From positions 1-40,606 of the IMG/VR virus record IMGVR_UViG_3300003691_000022: DNA of 40,606 bases; one strand, 5' to 3'. The DNA comes from a virus. Below, piece by piece: positions 16,925-25,360 of the stretch; positions within the stretch are counted from its first letter, which is position 1; each line of letters starts with the position of its first letter. The notes under the pieces are model-generated. The model saw only the letters and a program-made list of their open reading frames with translations, was not told the DNA's origin and did not search any database. The translations under genes were made by a program, and so were the position numbers.

Positions 16925-18016
16925 CTAAATAGAATCTGTGTATCTCATGGCTGAACCACGTTTAACATTCAAGCCGGAAATTTTATATTCCATCGGAGCA
17001 TCAACACCAAAATGAGTGTTGATTGTCTGTATAACTCTTGGCTGAATTGGCATGGCCATTTCCATAATTCTTTCATGATTAAAACCGAATAGACCACGAT
17101 CAGTAGAACCAACACCAGCACCGGCAAGCTCTGCAACTGTGGTCATTTTAAGTTCCTGACCCGTTCGCCTGGTCCACTGGTTATTCACTTTTACAAATTC
17201 CCACACGGTTTTGCTTGCATCGGTTGCCAATTTGGTATCACCAATCAAAGTTTCCTGAGCCAATGGCAAATACAAAGTCAATCCTGTTTTGATGGTTCTG
17301 GACATAACTTCAGCTGTCTGTGCAATGATCGCTGAAACATTTCTTTGGACATACTCAACCATTTCATCAGCTGACATGTTTGCAATGGTTTTGACTTCAT
17401 TTGCAGCCGGAATATCAGCGCTGTTTGTAAGGCCAACCAAACCACGGCTTTCGTCACCGACAAGACCAACGGTCTCGATATGATCAAGACAACCCTCAGT
17501 GCCTGCGGAAATGGTTTTGGTATCAAGCGGAATTCCTGTAAAAGACGCCGCCCTTAAATCCTCAAGGGTCCATGACGGAATTATACCGGCATAATTCAGA
17601 CCATAGGGAATGTTTTCAAGGGAAACGGACGCGCCGTTTGCATCCTTACCGGAATTATCGATAAACTTACCACGGCCATATGAATTGGTCCGTTTGAAGG
17701 AATATGTTGTTGCACCTTCAGGTATGTTTGTCAGAATTGGAAAATATTCATCCAACCTGAAATCGGTGAAGAGGATCTCTTCAACAAAAGACTGAACGGC
17801 TTGCAGGTTGTTTGTCAAAAAAGTCATTGCCTGGGCGTTGGCTTCATTATCTGCAAAAGGCATCTGAACAGGATTGTTCCGTGATGGAAGGGCATCAAAG
17901 TTGTGAGCTCTTCCATGGGTATTAAGTTGCTGCATATGGGCATCAAGCAGTTTTTTAGCTGCCATCGCTTTATACAGTTGATAATCGCTTTGATCTCGAC
18001 CCAAAATATCAGGCAT
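16925..18016 (-). CDS. Major capsid protein (DUF2184-like, HK97 fold)
   Basis: Protein of 363 residues behind AAGGAG. Features of the DUF2184 capsid family are an N-terminal helical arm, FVEEILFTDFRLDEYFPI, TYSFKRTNSYGRGKFI, a middle domain with ETVGLVGDESRGLVGLTN, and a long helix with VQRNVSAIIAQT. The gene is preceded by the cement protein and followed by a strong terminator, which fits a highly expressed capsid. No N-terminal scaffold domain is visible; scaffolding may come from the DUF2213 gene product. Confidence 0.85.
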   Translation of the reverse strand: MPDILGRDQSDYQLYKAMAAKKLLDAHMQQLNTHGRAHNFDALPSRNNPVQMPFADNEANAQAMTFLTNNLQAVQSFVEEILFTDFRLDEYFPILTNIPEGATTYSFKRTNSYGRGKFIDNSGKDANGASVSLENIPYGLNYAGIIPSWTLEDLRAASFTGIPLDTKTISAGTEGCLDHIETVGLVGDESRGLVGLTNSADIPAANEVKTIANMSADEMVEYVQRNVSAIIAQTAEVMSRTIKTGLTLYLPLAQETLIGDTKLATDASKTVWEFVKVNNQWTRRTGQELKMTTVAELAGAGVGSTDRGLFGFNHERIMEMAMPIQPRVIQTINTHFGVDAPMEYKISGLNVKRGSAMRYTDSI

Positions 18017-18072
18017 TTTATAACTCCTTATTATAAATTAATATTTTATTGTCTATCATTAAACATTAACGC

Positions 18073-19035
18073 CTATGATAAATCAAGTGTTCTGTAAGTG
18101 ATATAAACATCAAGCACGGCATCATCACTTGCATTTCCGGCAATTTCACCATCACCAGTATTCACGATGGCAAGATTTTTGTTTAGAACGTCCAGGCTGG
18201 CATCGATCACATCACCAATCGGAATGGCATTGGTCACGGTATCCGCTACCTGATCAATAAAGCCGGTCATTTCGATATCACCGGTAACGGGTGCCGCTGA
18301 ACCATCATCAAACTCAATAACAAGATTGTCGGCTGTTTCGGTCAACACTTCTGATCCGGCTGTTAATACAAGCATGACAGCAACCAATTGAATCAAAGTA
18401 TTCGCGCCCTGTGCTGCAACCAATTCCTTCGGTGTTGCCCTGAGTGTTTTAATCTCAGTTGCCGGAATGCTGACCTTGATCGTGTTGGCTCCGATCTGAC
18501 CAAGTGAAGCGAATGAATAATTTTCGCAATTGATTCTGACTTCTACCAGATCACCATCATCAGCTGTGAGGCCAGGCGGCAAATAAAAGGTAAAAGCTTT
18601 TTTTCTCAGGTCGCTGGCATCCGGCGCAGATGGATTGTATTTGATCCATTTGCCAGTTGACTCATTGTAAATTGCTGAATCCTGGGATTCAACAGTTTCA
18701 CCGGCAAGAACCCAGACTGAACCGAATTCATACAGTTTTGTGATAATATCGCCAATAGCATAAACAACTTCTGTATTATTGTTTGTTGTTGGGGCTGCAA
18801 TATTCACGTTAATTGAATTGGCGTTGAACCCTACAATATGGGTTACAAGCTTTCTCGTGGCATCATCAACCGGTTTGATCCAGTTAGAACCGGATACATA
18901 ATAAACACCATCGCCCGGTTTTAATTCAACCCCTGCAATTCCCTGATCAACGTTGCATGGTGCAATGGGCCTTGCATTCTGACCCACCTGGCCTGCCTGT
19001 TGGTGATATGCATAATCGCTTTGAATTTGTGTCAT
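18073..19035 (-). CDS. Capsid cement/decoration protein (structural cement-like)
   Basis: Protein of 320 residues behind TAGGAGG. The first ~150 residues (QQAGQVGQNARP, GVELKPGDGVYYV) follow the pattern of structural cement proteins encoded next to DUF2184 capsids, which trimerise on the shell. The C-terminal ~160 residues form an extra beta-rich domain (KVSIPATEIKTLRATPKELV onward), longer than the usual single-domain cement. It lies between scaffold/protease and capsid genes. Confidence 0.7.
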   Translation of the reverse strand: MTQIQSDYAYHQQAGQVGQNARPIAPCNVDQGIAGVELKPGDGVYYVSGSNWIKPVDDATRKLVTHIVGFNANSINVNIAAPTTNNNTEVVYAIGDIITKLYEFGSVWVLAGETVESQDSAIYNESTGKWIKYNPSAPDASDLRKKAFTFYLPPGLTADDGDLVEVRINCENYSFASLGQIGANTIKVSIPATEIKTLRATPKELVAAQGANTLIQLVAVMLVLTAGSEVLTETADNLVIEFDDGSAAPVTGDIEMTGFIDQVADTVTNAIPIGDVIDASLDVLNKNLAIVNTGDGEIAGNASDDAVLDVYITYRTLDLS

Positions 19036-19078
19036 GTTACATCCTCCTAAGAATTTTATATAAAATAATTAAGCTTTT

Positions 19079-19108
19079 TAGTTTTGTACGTCTTAACTAC
19101 TATTTTAA
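19079..19108. repeat. Dyad-containing element, copy 1
   Basis: The minus strand reads TTAAAATA, 7 bases, then AGACGTACAAAACTA. The same 8-mer and 15-mer occur at 35378-35406 on the plus strand with 6 bases between. Both copies have a TAGTT...AACTA dyad. This copy covers the stop of the DUF2213 gene and the gap before the cement gene. Confidence 0.5.
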
Positions 19109-20356
19109 AGACTTTCTTGCATCAATGCCAGTCATGGGTTTGGACAATCCCTGTGAGGACCCATTGTCATTGTTTGTGTTCATGAACTTGGCAGATTTTG
19201 CACGGTCCTCTGAAACTGAGTCAAGCAGGCCTGTCAGATAATCATCAGAACGATCTTTCATATCTTCAGCTTTAACACCAACGGCCAAAAGGGATTTTTC
19301 CAGAATGTCACGATTCTTGGCTTTATAGATATCAAATGTCTTGTCAGATCCGACAAAGGGCATTGCCTTATCAATCAGCTTGGATCTGATCATTGCCTTA
19401 TCATTGATAGCGGCATCCATCATTTCAGGTGTGAGTTCTTCGCCTTCTGGATCTGCATCACCAAGATCACCTTCACCAGCTGGTGCCGATCCTGACATGC
19501 TTGCAGCAATCTCTTTGGCAAGGGCTCCGGTAAATTCGGGAGTCTTGACCATTGCTTCAAGCTCAGGTTTAAGCTCTGCAACCAAGGCAGGGACCAGTGC
19601 TGTCATATCAATATCTTTGACTGTTTTAACCTCTTTAAGAGCCTCGGCTACAGTTCCCATATCAACTGCATCAGTCTCTTTCGCGTCTGCCATTAGCACT
19701 TTGATTCTTGCCTCTGAGACGTTAGCGTCCCGAAGGATCTTAAGAAATTTTTTCCAATTCACGGTTTCTTCTCCTTGATCTAAAATTTTCACGGAATCAC
19801 CACAACGGCCCTCCGGCACAATCGCTAAATGATTGTTTATCATCGGGCCATCCATCCTGTAAAGGTATTTCTGACCGTTAAAGTCTCCAGATTCAGACAC
19901 CACAAAAGTATCATATCCTAAACTCAATTCTTCAATTTCTCTTGAAAGTATATTTTTGACAACAGCTTCATCAGTAATTTGGATGGATGCACCAAGGCGA
20001 CCAGAATCGATAGGGCTCACATTTTCACCAACGGACCCAACGGCCAGCCGTGAATGATTTGTTGAATCAACATCCTGTTCAGGATGCATCAAAACAATAG
20101 GTTTCATTTTTAGGCTTGAAATGGTTTCAGGATGAAAGACAGTTTCAGGAGGTCGAAAAACCCCAATAGCTTCATCAGAATTAAGCCCGAATTGACTTGC
20201 TGGATACATTTGAACGCCAACCTTGGTAACTGCTGCAACTGCTTTTAAATACCCTTCATCGGTCAATGTGCGCGTTGACACGGTTGGAAGTTCAACATCA
20301 TCAATGATTCGTAATTTGATATTGTTGAAATCTCTTATCTTAAAGCGTTTCTTCAT
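19100..20356 (-). CDS. Prohead protease/scaffold (DUF2213-like)
   Basis: Protein of 418 residues. The N-terminal ~180 residues match DUF2213, a capsid-maturation protease domain: GVFRPPETVFHPET, KPIVLMHPEQDV (His) and EELSLGYDT (candidate catalytic Ser), then NNHLAIVPEGRCGD. The C-terminal half is acidic and helical with low complexity, as expected for a scaffold tail that is degraded. The gene precedes cement and capsid, the usual order. Confidence 0.8.
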   Translation of the reverse strand: MKKRFKIRDFNNIKLRIIDDVELPTVSTRTLTDEGYLKAVAAVTKVGVQMYPASQFGLNSDEAIGVFRPPETVFHPETISSLKMKPIVLMHPEQDVDSTNHSRLAVGSVGENVSPIDSGRLGASIQITDEAVVKNILSREIEELSLGYDTFVVSESGDFNGQKYLYRMDGPMINNHLAIVPEGRCGDSVKILDQGEETVNWKKFLKILRDANVSEARIKVLMADAKETDAVDMGTVAEALKEVKTVKDIDMTALVPALVAELKPELEAMVKTPEFTGALAKEIAASMSGSAPAGEGDLGDADPEGEELTPEMMDAAINDKAMIRSKLIDKAMPFVGSDKTFDIYKAKNRDILEKSLLAVGVKAEDMKDRSDDYLTGLLDSVSEDRAKSAKFMNTNNDNGSSQGLSKPMTGIDARKSLK

Positions 20357-20361
20357 TTCGG

Positions 20362-20493
20362 CTAATCCCTTATAACGGCTGCAAGAGCAATGCTAAGGCC
20401 GGTCACGATCTCACTTGCATAAGTCGTTTTAAATAAAATACACATTCCAGCTATTAAAGTCATGCAAACCATTCCGAGATATTTATCTTTCAT
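20362..20493 (-). CDS. Small membrane protein of 43 aa, holin candidate
   Basis: Short frame with AAGGA before its ATG, whose ATGA overlaps the stop of the preceding membrane-protein gene, suggesting coupled translation. Residues 6-21 (LGMVCMTLIAGMCILF) and 27-42 (EIVTGLSIALAAVI) are hydrophobic and separated by a short KTTYAS turn, so two membrane segments are likely. It ends 5 bp before the DUF2213 gene. Paired with the neighbouring one-TM protein it could form a holin system. No homologue is recognised. Confidence 0.6.
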   Translation of the reverse strand: MKDKYLGMVCMTLIAGMCILFKTTYASEIVTGLSIALAAVIRD

Positions 20494-20810
20494 TTTTTCG
20501 CTTCCTTGATAGCTGATGCCATAGCTTTGACCATCATTGTCATTTCGGCTTGACTGCTATACTGATCTTTTGGGCTCCTGCTATTGACATATATCCCAAC
20601 AACACCAGTGATAAAAATCAGTAACAGGCTAATCAATATAGCTATGGTTCCTTTAAAGGAAGATGTGACATGATCATTAAAATCAGTCCTTAATTCTTCA
20701 AAGCCCTTTTCAAGCCTCCCCATGACACCTCTCCCCGCTTCAAGTTCAGCTGTAACTCCGCTATGCTCTGGACAATCTGTACATCTGCGCTGTTGTTCAC
20801 CATCCTTCAT
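20490..20810 (-). CDS. Single-TM protein, XhlA-like (possible lysis accessory)
   Basis: Protein of 106 residues. A Cys pair (CTDCPEH) near residue 10 is followed by a helix (LEKGFEELRTDFNDHV) and one membrane segment at about 54-76 (GTIAILISLLLIFITG), then a soluble tail. A coiled helix running into one TM is the arrangement of XhlA-type haemolysins and some phage holin accessory proteins. It lies in the head module between KTSC and the small two-TM gene, not beside a recognised endolysin, so the lysis role is tentative. Confidence 0.5.
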   Translation of the reverse strand: MKDGEQQRRCTDCPEHSGVTAELEAGRGVMGRLEKGFEELRTDFNDHVTSSFKGTIAILISLLLIFITGVVGIYVNSRSPKDQYSSQAEMTMMVKAMASAIKEAKK

Positions 20811-21013
20811 ATTTTTGTGGCCTTATGAATTTTGATAGTATCATGAAATTTTTTACCAACGCTATCAGCAAATAATAAATTGCATACAATGGCTGGATTC
20901 ATATTTGGATATGAATAGGATGTGTCATTTTTAAACGTGACAATCAATTCCTTGGTTGTCGGATCATATCCAATTGATTTGATATTTGAACTTTCTACAG
21001 CAAAAGTTTTCAT
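20807..21013 (-). CDS. KTSC-domain protein
   Basis: Protein of 68 residues that is essentially one KTSC domain: an initial segment with VESSNIKSIGYDPTTKELIV, then FKNDTSYSYPNM, and a C-terminal helix with FADSVGKKFHD. The family is common in phages and prophages; its function is unsettled. Stops and starts overlap by 4 bp on both sides. Confidence 0.82.
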   Translation of the reverse strand: MKTFAVESSNIKSIGYDPTTKELIVTFKNDTSYSYPNMNPAIVCNLLFADSVGKKFHDTIKIHKATKI

Positions 21014-21354
21014 GGGGAATCCTTTGAAACGTTTGGATCATTAGTAAGGCTATATTTGATAGGCTGGAAAGCGTCTTCACCGTTTTTAATAGAATGGATT
21101 GTCACAACCCTATCACACATTCCACGGGCTTCAATACGGTTATAAACTCCATCAACAATGACTGATCCTGGTGAATCTGCCGGGCTTATTTCCGTCCAGT
21201 CTTTTAAAATATTAACACCATCTGATACTTTAAATTCTGCAAAATCAGCTGATGATATCGGTTCGCCGGTATCTTTATCCTTGAAGACATAATCAACCGT
21301 GACTGATACGCCCTCATTAAAACAACCGGCATTCTGTATGCTACATTGTGACAT
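21010..21354 (-). CDS. Conserved head-module protein, function unknown
   Basis: Protein of 114 residues. It has an Ig-like beta layout (VSVTVDYVFKDKDTGEPI, EFKVSDG, PGSVIVDGVYNRI). Three Cys in the first 11 residues and one at about residue 80 may be structural. The position among small virion genes suggests a capsid-associated or decoration role. I do not recognise it. Confidence 0.5.
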   Translation of the reverse strand: MSQCSIQNAGCFNEGVSVTVDYVFKDKDTGEPISSADFAEFKVSDGVNILKDWTEISPADSPGSVIVDGVYNRIEARGMCDRVVTIHSIKNGEDAFQPIKYSLTNDPNVSKDSP

Positions 21355-21375
21355 AAAAGAATCTCATAATAAAGA

Positions 21376-21741
21376 TTAGGCTGCTTGCAAAACTTCATGG
21401 TCCCATGCTGGAAAATCAACGGTCCCACCGGATGTCAAACCCTGTGAAGTGCATGTTGTGATATCTTTGATAACTGATGCCAATGATAAAACTATATGCA
21501 AAGCCGTACCGGTTCCAGTTATAGAAACGGCTAATTTTTCGGCCATGGTCACTTTTCGGCCTGACACGTCACCGGCTGCGATTGTATAATCATTACCATC
21601 ACCTGGTGTCATGGCAACATTTCCCAAGGTTCCAGTTAAATCTGTTGGCGTTGATACATCGTCAACCACATCCATTCTATCTGCGGTTGCAACCCCTGCC
21701 AAAAGCAAATCAATTATTGCATCAGGTACTTTTTTACTCAT
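21376..21741 (-). CDS. Small structural protein of the head module
   Basis: Protein of 121 residues. It begins with a helix (PDAIIDLLLAGVATADRMDVV) and continues as beta structure (NDYTIAAGDVSGRKVTMAEK, then VDFPAWDHEVL). Similar small proteins occur near capsid genes of tailed phages, but the role is not known. It shares an operon with the 58-residue gene that ends one base upstream. Confidence 0.55.
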   Translation of the reverse strand: MSKKVPDAIIDLLLAGVATADRMDVVDDVSTPTDLTGTLGNVAMTPGDGNDYTIAAGDVSGRKVTMAEKLAVSITGTGTALHIVLSLASVIKDITTCTSQGLTSGGTVDFPAWDHEVLQAA

Positions 21742-21918
21742 TTAATCCACCTGTATTTTTGGGTCTATTTCAATTATTATCTGTGTATTGCCATTCTTCA
21801 AAGTTGTTTGAGACGTTTTAACAATTTTTTTTCTCAACTTTTTAGCAAAGGCAATTTCATCAACTCCAATTTCTTGAGTTGAATTCTGAATTTCAAGCTT
21901 TACATGTTCAGGCTTCAT
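21742..21918 (-). CDS. Small hypothetical protein of 58 aa
   Basis: Short frame starting at an ATGA overlap with the preceding gene and ending directly before the next start. It contains a beta strand, a basic helix (AFAKKLRKKIVKTSQ), and a strongly beta-forming end (TQIIIEIDPKIQV). Tight packing on both sides and an otherwise unexplained 177-bp gap support it as a real gene. Function unknown. Confidence 0.6.
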   Translation of the reverse strand: MKPEHVKLEIQNSTQEIGVDEIAFAKKLRKKIVKTSQTTLKNGNTQIIIEIDPKIQVD

Positions 21919-22124
21919 TTACCAAGCCTGTTCAAGCGCCCGCCCTTCGGATTAGAAAGAAGGTCATCAGAAACCATAAAATCAAGTGTATCGCCATCAT
22001 GACCATCAGGATGGACAATAAACAAAACCCCACGATCAAAAGTTTTTTGAACAGATATTTTAAATTCTGTTATAGGCTCACCATCTTTCGTTTTTGATTT
22101 GAGAAGTTGTTCAAGTGTAATCAT
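21915..22124 (-). CDS. Small conserved phage protein of 69 aa
   Basis: Protein with a good AAGGAG site. It starts with a helix (ITLEQLLKS), then KISVQKTFDRGVLFIVHPDGHDGDTLDFMV. The central HPDGHDGDTLDF pattern looks conserved but is not assignable. It lies downstream of the beta-helix gene, whose TAA is within its ribosome site. Confidence 0.5.
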   Translation of the reverse strand: MITLEQLLKSKTKDGEPITEFKISVQKTFDRGVLFIVHPDGHDGDTLDFMVSDDLLSNPKGGRLNRLGK

Positions 22125-22133
22125 AAAAACTCC

Positions 22134-24536
22134 TTAATTTATTGATAGGTCTATGCCCGGCGCTTTTGCTGTCAAATCGATTCCATATGATTTAACCGTC
22201 AATGTTATAACTATCTTATCACCGACCACAGACAATATAATATTTTCTATTGACTGATTTTGCAATAATTTATCTATCTCAAGAATGTGCGCCTGTGTCA
22301 AGTCAAGGTTGTCAATTGATTGATTTTGTACGATCTTCGATATCTGCAAAAGGATACCAGAAGTCAATATCAAATTATCAGTTGCCTGGTGCTGATCGAT
22401 ACCGGATATGTTTAAGAAACCGTGTTCAATAAGATCCAGGATATCAACGTTTTGGTCTTGAATCATATCAGCAATTGCAAGGACACCGGCAATGGCCAAT
22501 TGGACATTATCTATTGATTGGGGTTGGTCTATGCTGTCAACGCCTAATATATTGTGTTCAATTAAATCCAAGCTATCTGTTGTTTGGGGCTGATCAATTC
22601 CGTTAACACCTAAGACATTATGTTCAATCAAATCCAAATTGCTCATTGACTGCGGCTGGTCAGAATCGTTAATATTCAATAAGCTTGATATCGTTAAGAT
22701 TATATTATCGATGGCCTGCGGTTGGGTTATTGGATCTATTGATAAAACGTTATGCTGAATTAGATTTATGTTATCAATTGCCTGGGGTTGATTAATCTTA
22801 TTCGGCAATAAAGTTGATCCGGCTTGAACAGGTACAGCACCCCTATCGCTTCCGTCATATCCAGACCCTTGTAAATCTACATTAGTCGGTGCCTTGCCTT
22901 CTTTGACATATGATATAAGATTTGAAGGTAATGCAAGAACGTTAAAGTTTGGATCACTTGGTTCATTCATAGCCTTAAGAGCATTTAGACCATCTGTTCT
23001 CTGAAGGTCTTCAGTGACTTCTAATGATCCAAGCACATCGACTGCCCATTTTGCTAAATTTCTACCTTCATCTATAAAGCCAGGGTCAATGTCATTTAGA
23101 TCATTTGCCCCTGGGGTAGCCGCAAAGGCTGCTGCGGTCACATTGTCATAATCCTCTTCTGACAAATTAGAATATGCATTGAAATCACATACCGTTATAT
23201 AGTCATTAACTGCAACATTCGTGCTAAACTCATTAATTTGTTTACCACCTTTTGAAATGTCACTATACCCTAAATTATTTCTACAAGACTGAAGAATTGA
23301 TGCATGACCAAGATACGATTCAGCTATGGCAGGGCAACCATTGTCACCAGAAACATAATAAGTATTATTATCACAAATAACAGTAATGTTAGAATTTCCC
23401 AACAATGAAACAATGTTCCCGGCTGAATCATTGTTAGAATTTCGTAATACAATGTTTCGTTTTGCGGTCACAGTTATTGGAATGGAAGGTGTACCAGGCA
23501 ATATACAATCACCAGTATTGTCAGTTTTGCTATATTCAAAAAGATTACCATCATATTCGCTATCAGCCTCTACGGGTGTGCTTATAAAATGAGGATTGCT
23601 GTTTTGTGTGTTATATAGATAATTATCTTTAACTATTGGCGACCTACTCACCCATACAAGCGCAAGACTCAAAAAATTATTCTCAAAAGATCCCATCCAT
23701 TTTGCAGCATCACTTGACGGTGTATCAACCCTATCAAAGTAATTTTCACTAAATTCAAAACCACCAGGCCAAACCTGTCTATAATCTTGATCAAAAACGT
23801 TGTGAAAAACTTCCTTTGTGCCTGTATTAATTCCACCTAAGAATTCAGTATTCCGTGAACTTGGTGTGTTCTTGAATGTGGTATTTTTTAATGAAAAATT
23901 AGACGCTGAAGGTAACGCATTTGGATGATATAGCCTACCGCAATTATCAAAAATGCAATTTTCAATTTTGTAATTCACACCTACATTTTGAAGTCTGGTC
24001 CCTATAGATTCTAAGGATGAGTTACCAATATTTGTAAAAGTGCAATAATCTATATCAGGCACACCAGAATCCCATAAGCCTTGATTTGGGAAATGCATAT
24101 CACCTAAACCTAATTTTGTGACAGAACATCTATTATTTAATGTGCCATTAAAAACAAGTCTGCATAAATCAGCATGAGCTTTATTTGTACGCCATTCGTA
24201 TGTCAACCCGATCGCAACTTCAAATAACACATGCGCATTCGCACTTAATACATGGTCACCGTCTTCACCCTGTATAGATCCTCTAACAGTTAGCGTGGCT
24301 GCTGGCAATACGATAAATCCACCAGTAGTGTTGCACGATATTACGTCTTCTTCAGGAGTCGGTGAATCGCCAATAATGTGACTGACCAAAAAAGAAACAA
24401 GGTGGCTGGTATCACAGACTATTCTATCACCACCAAGTAAATCAGGGAAATCTACACCAGATACACCGGGTGAGGAATTCCCGAAAGTACCGCCGTCTGT
24501 TGCTGCACCGGATTGGGTTGATATAAATAGTGTCAT
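22134..24536 (-). CDS. Large beta-helix-type protein with 22-residue C-terminal repeats
   Basis: Protein of 800 residues. The first ~550 residues have repeated short Asn-containing turns and strands (NYKIENCIFDN, FSLKNTTFKN, TVICDNNTYYVSG), the look of a right-handed parallel beta-helix as in tailspikes. Residues about 579-775 are nine imperfect 22-residue repeats around QPQ-x-x-DN-x-x-L. The last 25 residues are beta-rich. The gene lies inside the head module after MuF, not beside tail fibres, so it may be a head fibre or capsid decoration that binds polysaccharide. No signal peptide was seen. Confidence 0.6.
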   Translation of the reverse strand: MTLFISTQSGAATDGGTFGNSSPGVSGVDFPDLLGGDRIVCDTSHLVSFLVSHIIGDSPTPEEDVISCNTTGGFIVLPAATLTVRGSIQGEDGDHVLSANAHVLFEVAIGLTYEWRTNKAHADLCRLVFNGTLNNRCSVTKLGLGDMHFPNQGLWDSGVPDIDYCTFTNIGNSSLESIGTRLQNVGVNYKIENCIFDNCGRLYHPNALPSASNFSLKNTTFKNTPSSRNTEFLGGINTGTKEVFHNVFDQDYRQVWPGGFEFSENYFDRVDTPSSDAAKWMGSFENNFLSLALVWVSRSPIVKDNYLYNTQNSNPHFISTPVEADSEYDGNLFEYSKTDNTGDCILPGTPSIPITVTAKRNIVLRNSNNDSAGNIVSLLGNSNITVICDNNTYYVSGDNGCPAIAESYLGHASILQSCRNNLGYSDISKGGKQINEFSTNVAVNDYITVCDFNAYSNLSEEDYDNVTAAAFAATPGANDLNDIDPGFIDEGRNLAKWAVDVLGSLEVTEDLQRTDGLNALKAMNEPSDPNFNVLALPSNLISYVKEGKAPTNVDLQGSGYDGSDRGAVPVQAGSTLLPNKINQPQAIDNINLIQHNVLSIDPITQPQAIDNIILTISSLLNINDSDQPQSMSNLDLIEHNVLGVNGIDQPQTTDSLDLIEHNILGVDSIDQPQSIDNVQLAIAGVLAIADMIQDQNVDILDLIEHGFLNISGIDQHQATDNLILTSGILLQISKIVQNQSIDNLDLTQAHILEIDKLLQNQSIENIILSVVGDKIVITLTVKSYGIDLTAKAPGIDLSIN
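22235..22800 (-). repeat. Nine tandem 66-bp (22-aa) coding repeats
   Basis: The units align as D/T-Q-P/N-Q-x-x-D-N/S-L/I-x-L followed by 11 residues with IEHN and a hydrophobic end; the best pair reads DQPQTTDSLDLIEHNILG and DQPQSMSNLDLIEHNVLG. The period is 22 residues in the units checked. The DNA is diverged between units, so the array is not very recent. Confidence 0.75.
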
Positions 24537-24565
24537 TAATACTCTTTATTCCTCATTAACGTTAA

Positions 24566-25360
24566 TCAATTCTCTTGCCCCTGCAACTCAGGAATCACCG
24601 GAATGGAAACTCACCGTCAATTGAATGCTTCGCCTGGATGACCATCAGGAGGCGGCGCAATCCACATAAATTCAACCCCATTTCTAATAAAATGATCCAT
24701 GTGGCCTGGATTCCCATCAGGATATTCACCCCCAGGAGTTCCAACAACCCTTTCATCCTCTGATGTTTGCCAGATGTAAGACTTAATACCCAAATCTGTT
24801 TGCCTGGCCTTGTTAAGCTGTCCGACTATTTTTTCTGTCTGATCCCGTGCAATAAAATTGGCACGACTTTTTGCCACCTTGAATCTCGTTTCAAGTGACT
24901 GAATCATGGCCTGTTGATCAAAACCCTTTTCAGTAAAGATCTTTTCAAACTGATCAACAATTTGTAAATTCATTTTCTGCGGTATGCTTTTGATGAGAGC
25001 AATATTGTCAAATAAAGCCTGATTCATTAACGGCCTTATATTGAGATCTGACATGAAAGGATTGATATCAACACCAAGGGCAGATTGAAAAGACTTTATC
25101 ATCTGGGCCTTATGGACACGCCGCACATTATCAAGAGCGTTTTGAACCGTTGAGATTCCGAATGATTCACCAGATGTCATGAAAAGGAATTCTTCATTGA
25201 CAGCCCGTTGATATGCTGATTTTATTTTAGGTACTGATGCAAGCCGGGCCTTGGTCCTTGCTAAAAGAGGATCAAGGATATCTCTTTTTATAGCTTTGGA
25301 ATAGGCTTTCTCGTCCTTGACTCTGGCCCTTATTCCTTTTGGGCTCCTTGGCTTTGCGAT
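24566..25360 (-). CDS. MuF/SPP1 gp7-like head morphogenesis protein with two in-frame UGA (probable selenoprotein)
   Basis: The minor head protein lies just after the portal gene. The C-terminal domain has YIWQTSEDERVVG, GHMDHF, then PPPDGHPGEAFN; MuF proteins continue with Cys-Arg-Cys, but here codons 248-250 are TGA CGG TGA. The frame then reads VSIPVIPELQGQEN to a TGA at 24568-24566, giving 264 residues. A small hairpin follows the UGAs. Upstream the frame is open past the first ATG (25180), with a basic 60-residue region and no ATG/GTG/TTG; ATC 25360 sits 7 nt after a perfect AAGGAGG. Without recoding the protein ends at 24617. The MuF call is firm; selenocysteine and the ATC start are inferences. 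Confidence 0.7.
24578..24594 (-). promoter_or_regulatory. Candidate bacterial SECIS hairpin
   Basis: The minus-strand RNA reads CCUG-AGUUG-CAGG (24592-24580), extendable to six pairs by two U-G wobbles. The apical loop begins 28 nt after the first UGA and 22 nt after the second. As I recall, bacterial SECIS models ask for a loop 16-37 nt from the UGA with a G in the first two loop bases; both hold (loop AGUUG). The stem is short, so support is moderate. Confidence 0.45.

Noticed and set aside
22006-22021. Short DNA match between the 69-aa gene and the MuF gene around codons for PDGH
   Set aside because: Only 13 bp, both in coding sequence for a common Gly-rich turn; probably chance.
24617-24622. 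Genome-wide reassignment of TGA as an amino acid
   Set aside because: Several genes clearly end at TGA with ATGA overlaps to the next gene (for example 20490, 21915, 38520), so TGA is a normal stop elsewhere; the special case is local to the MuF gene.
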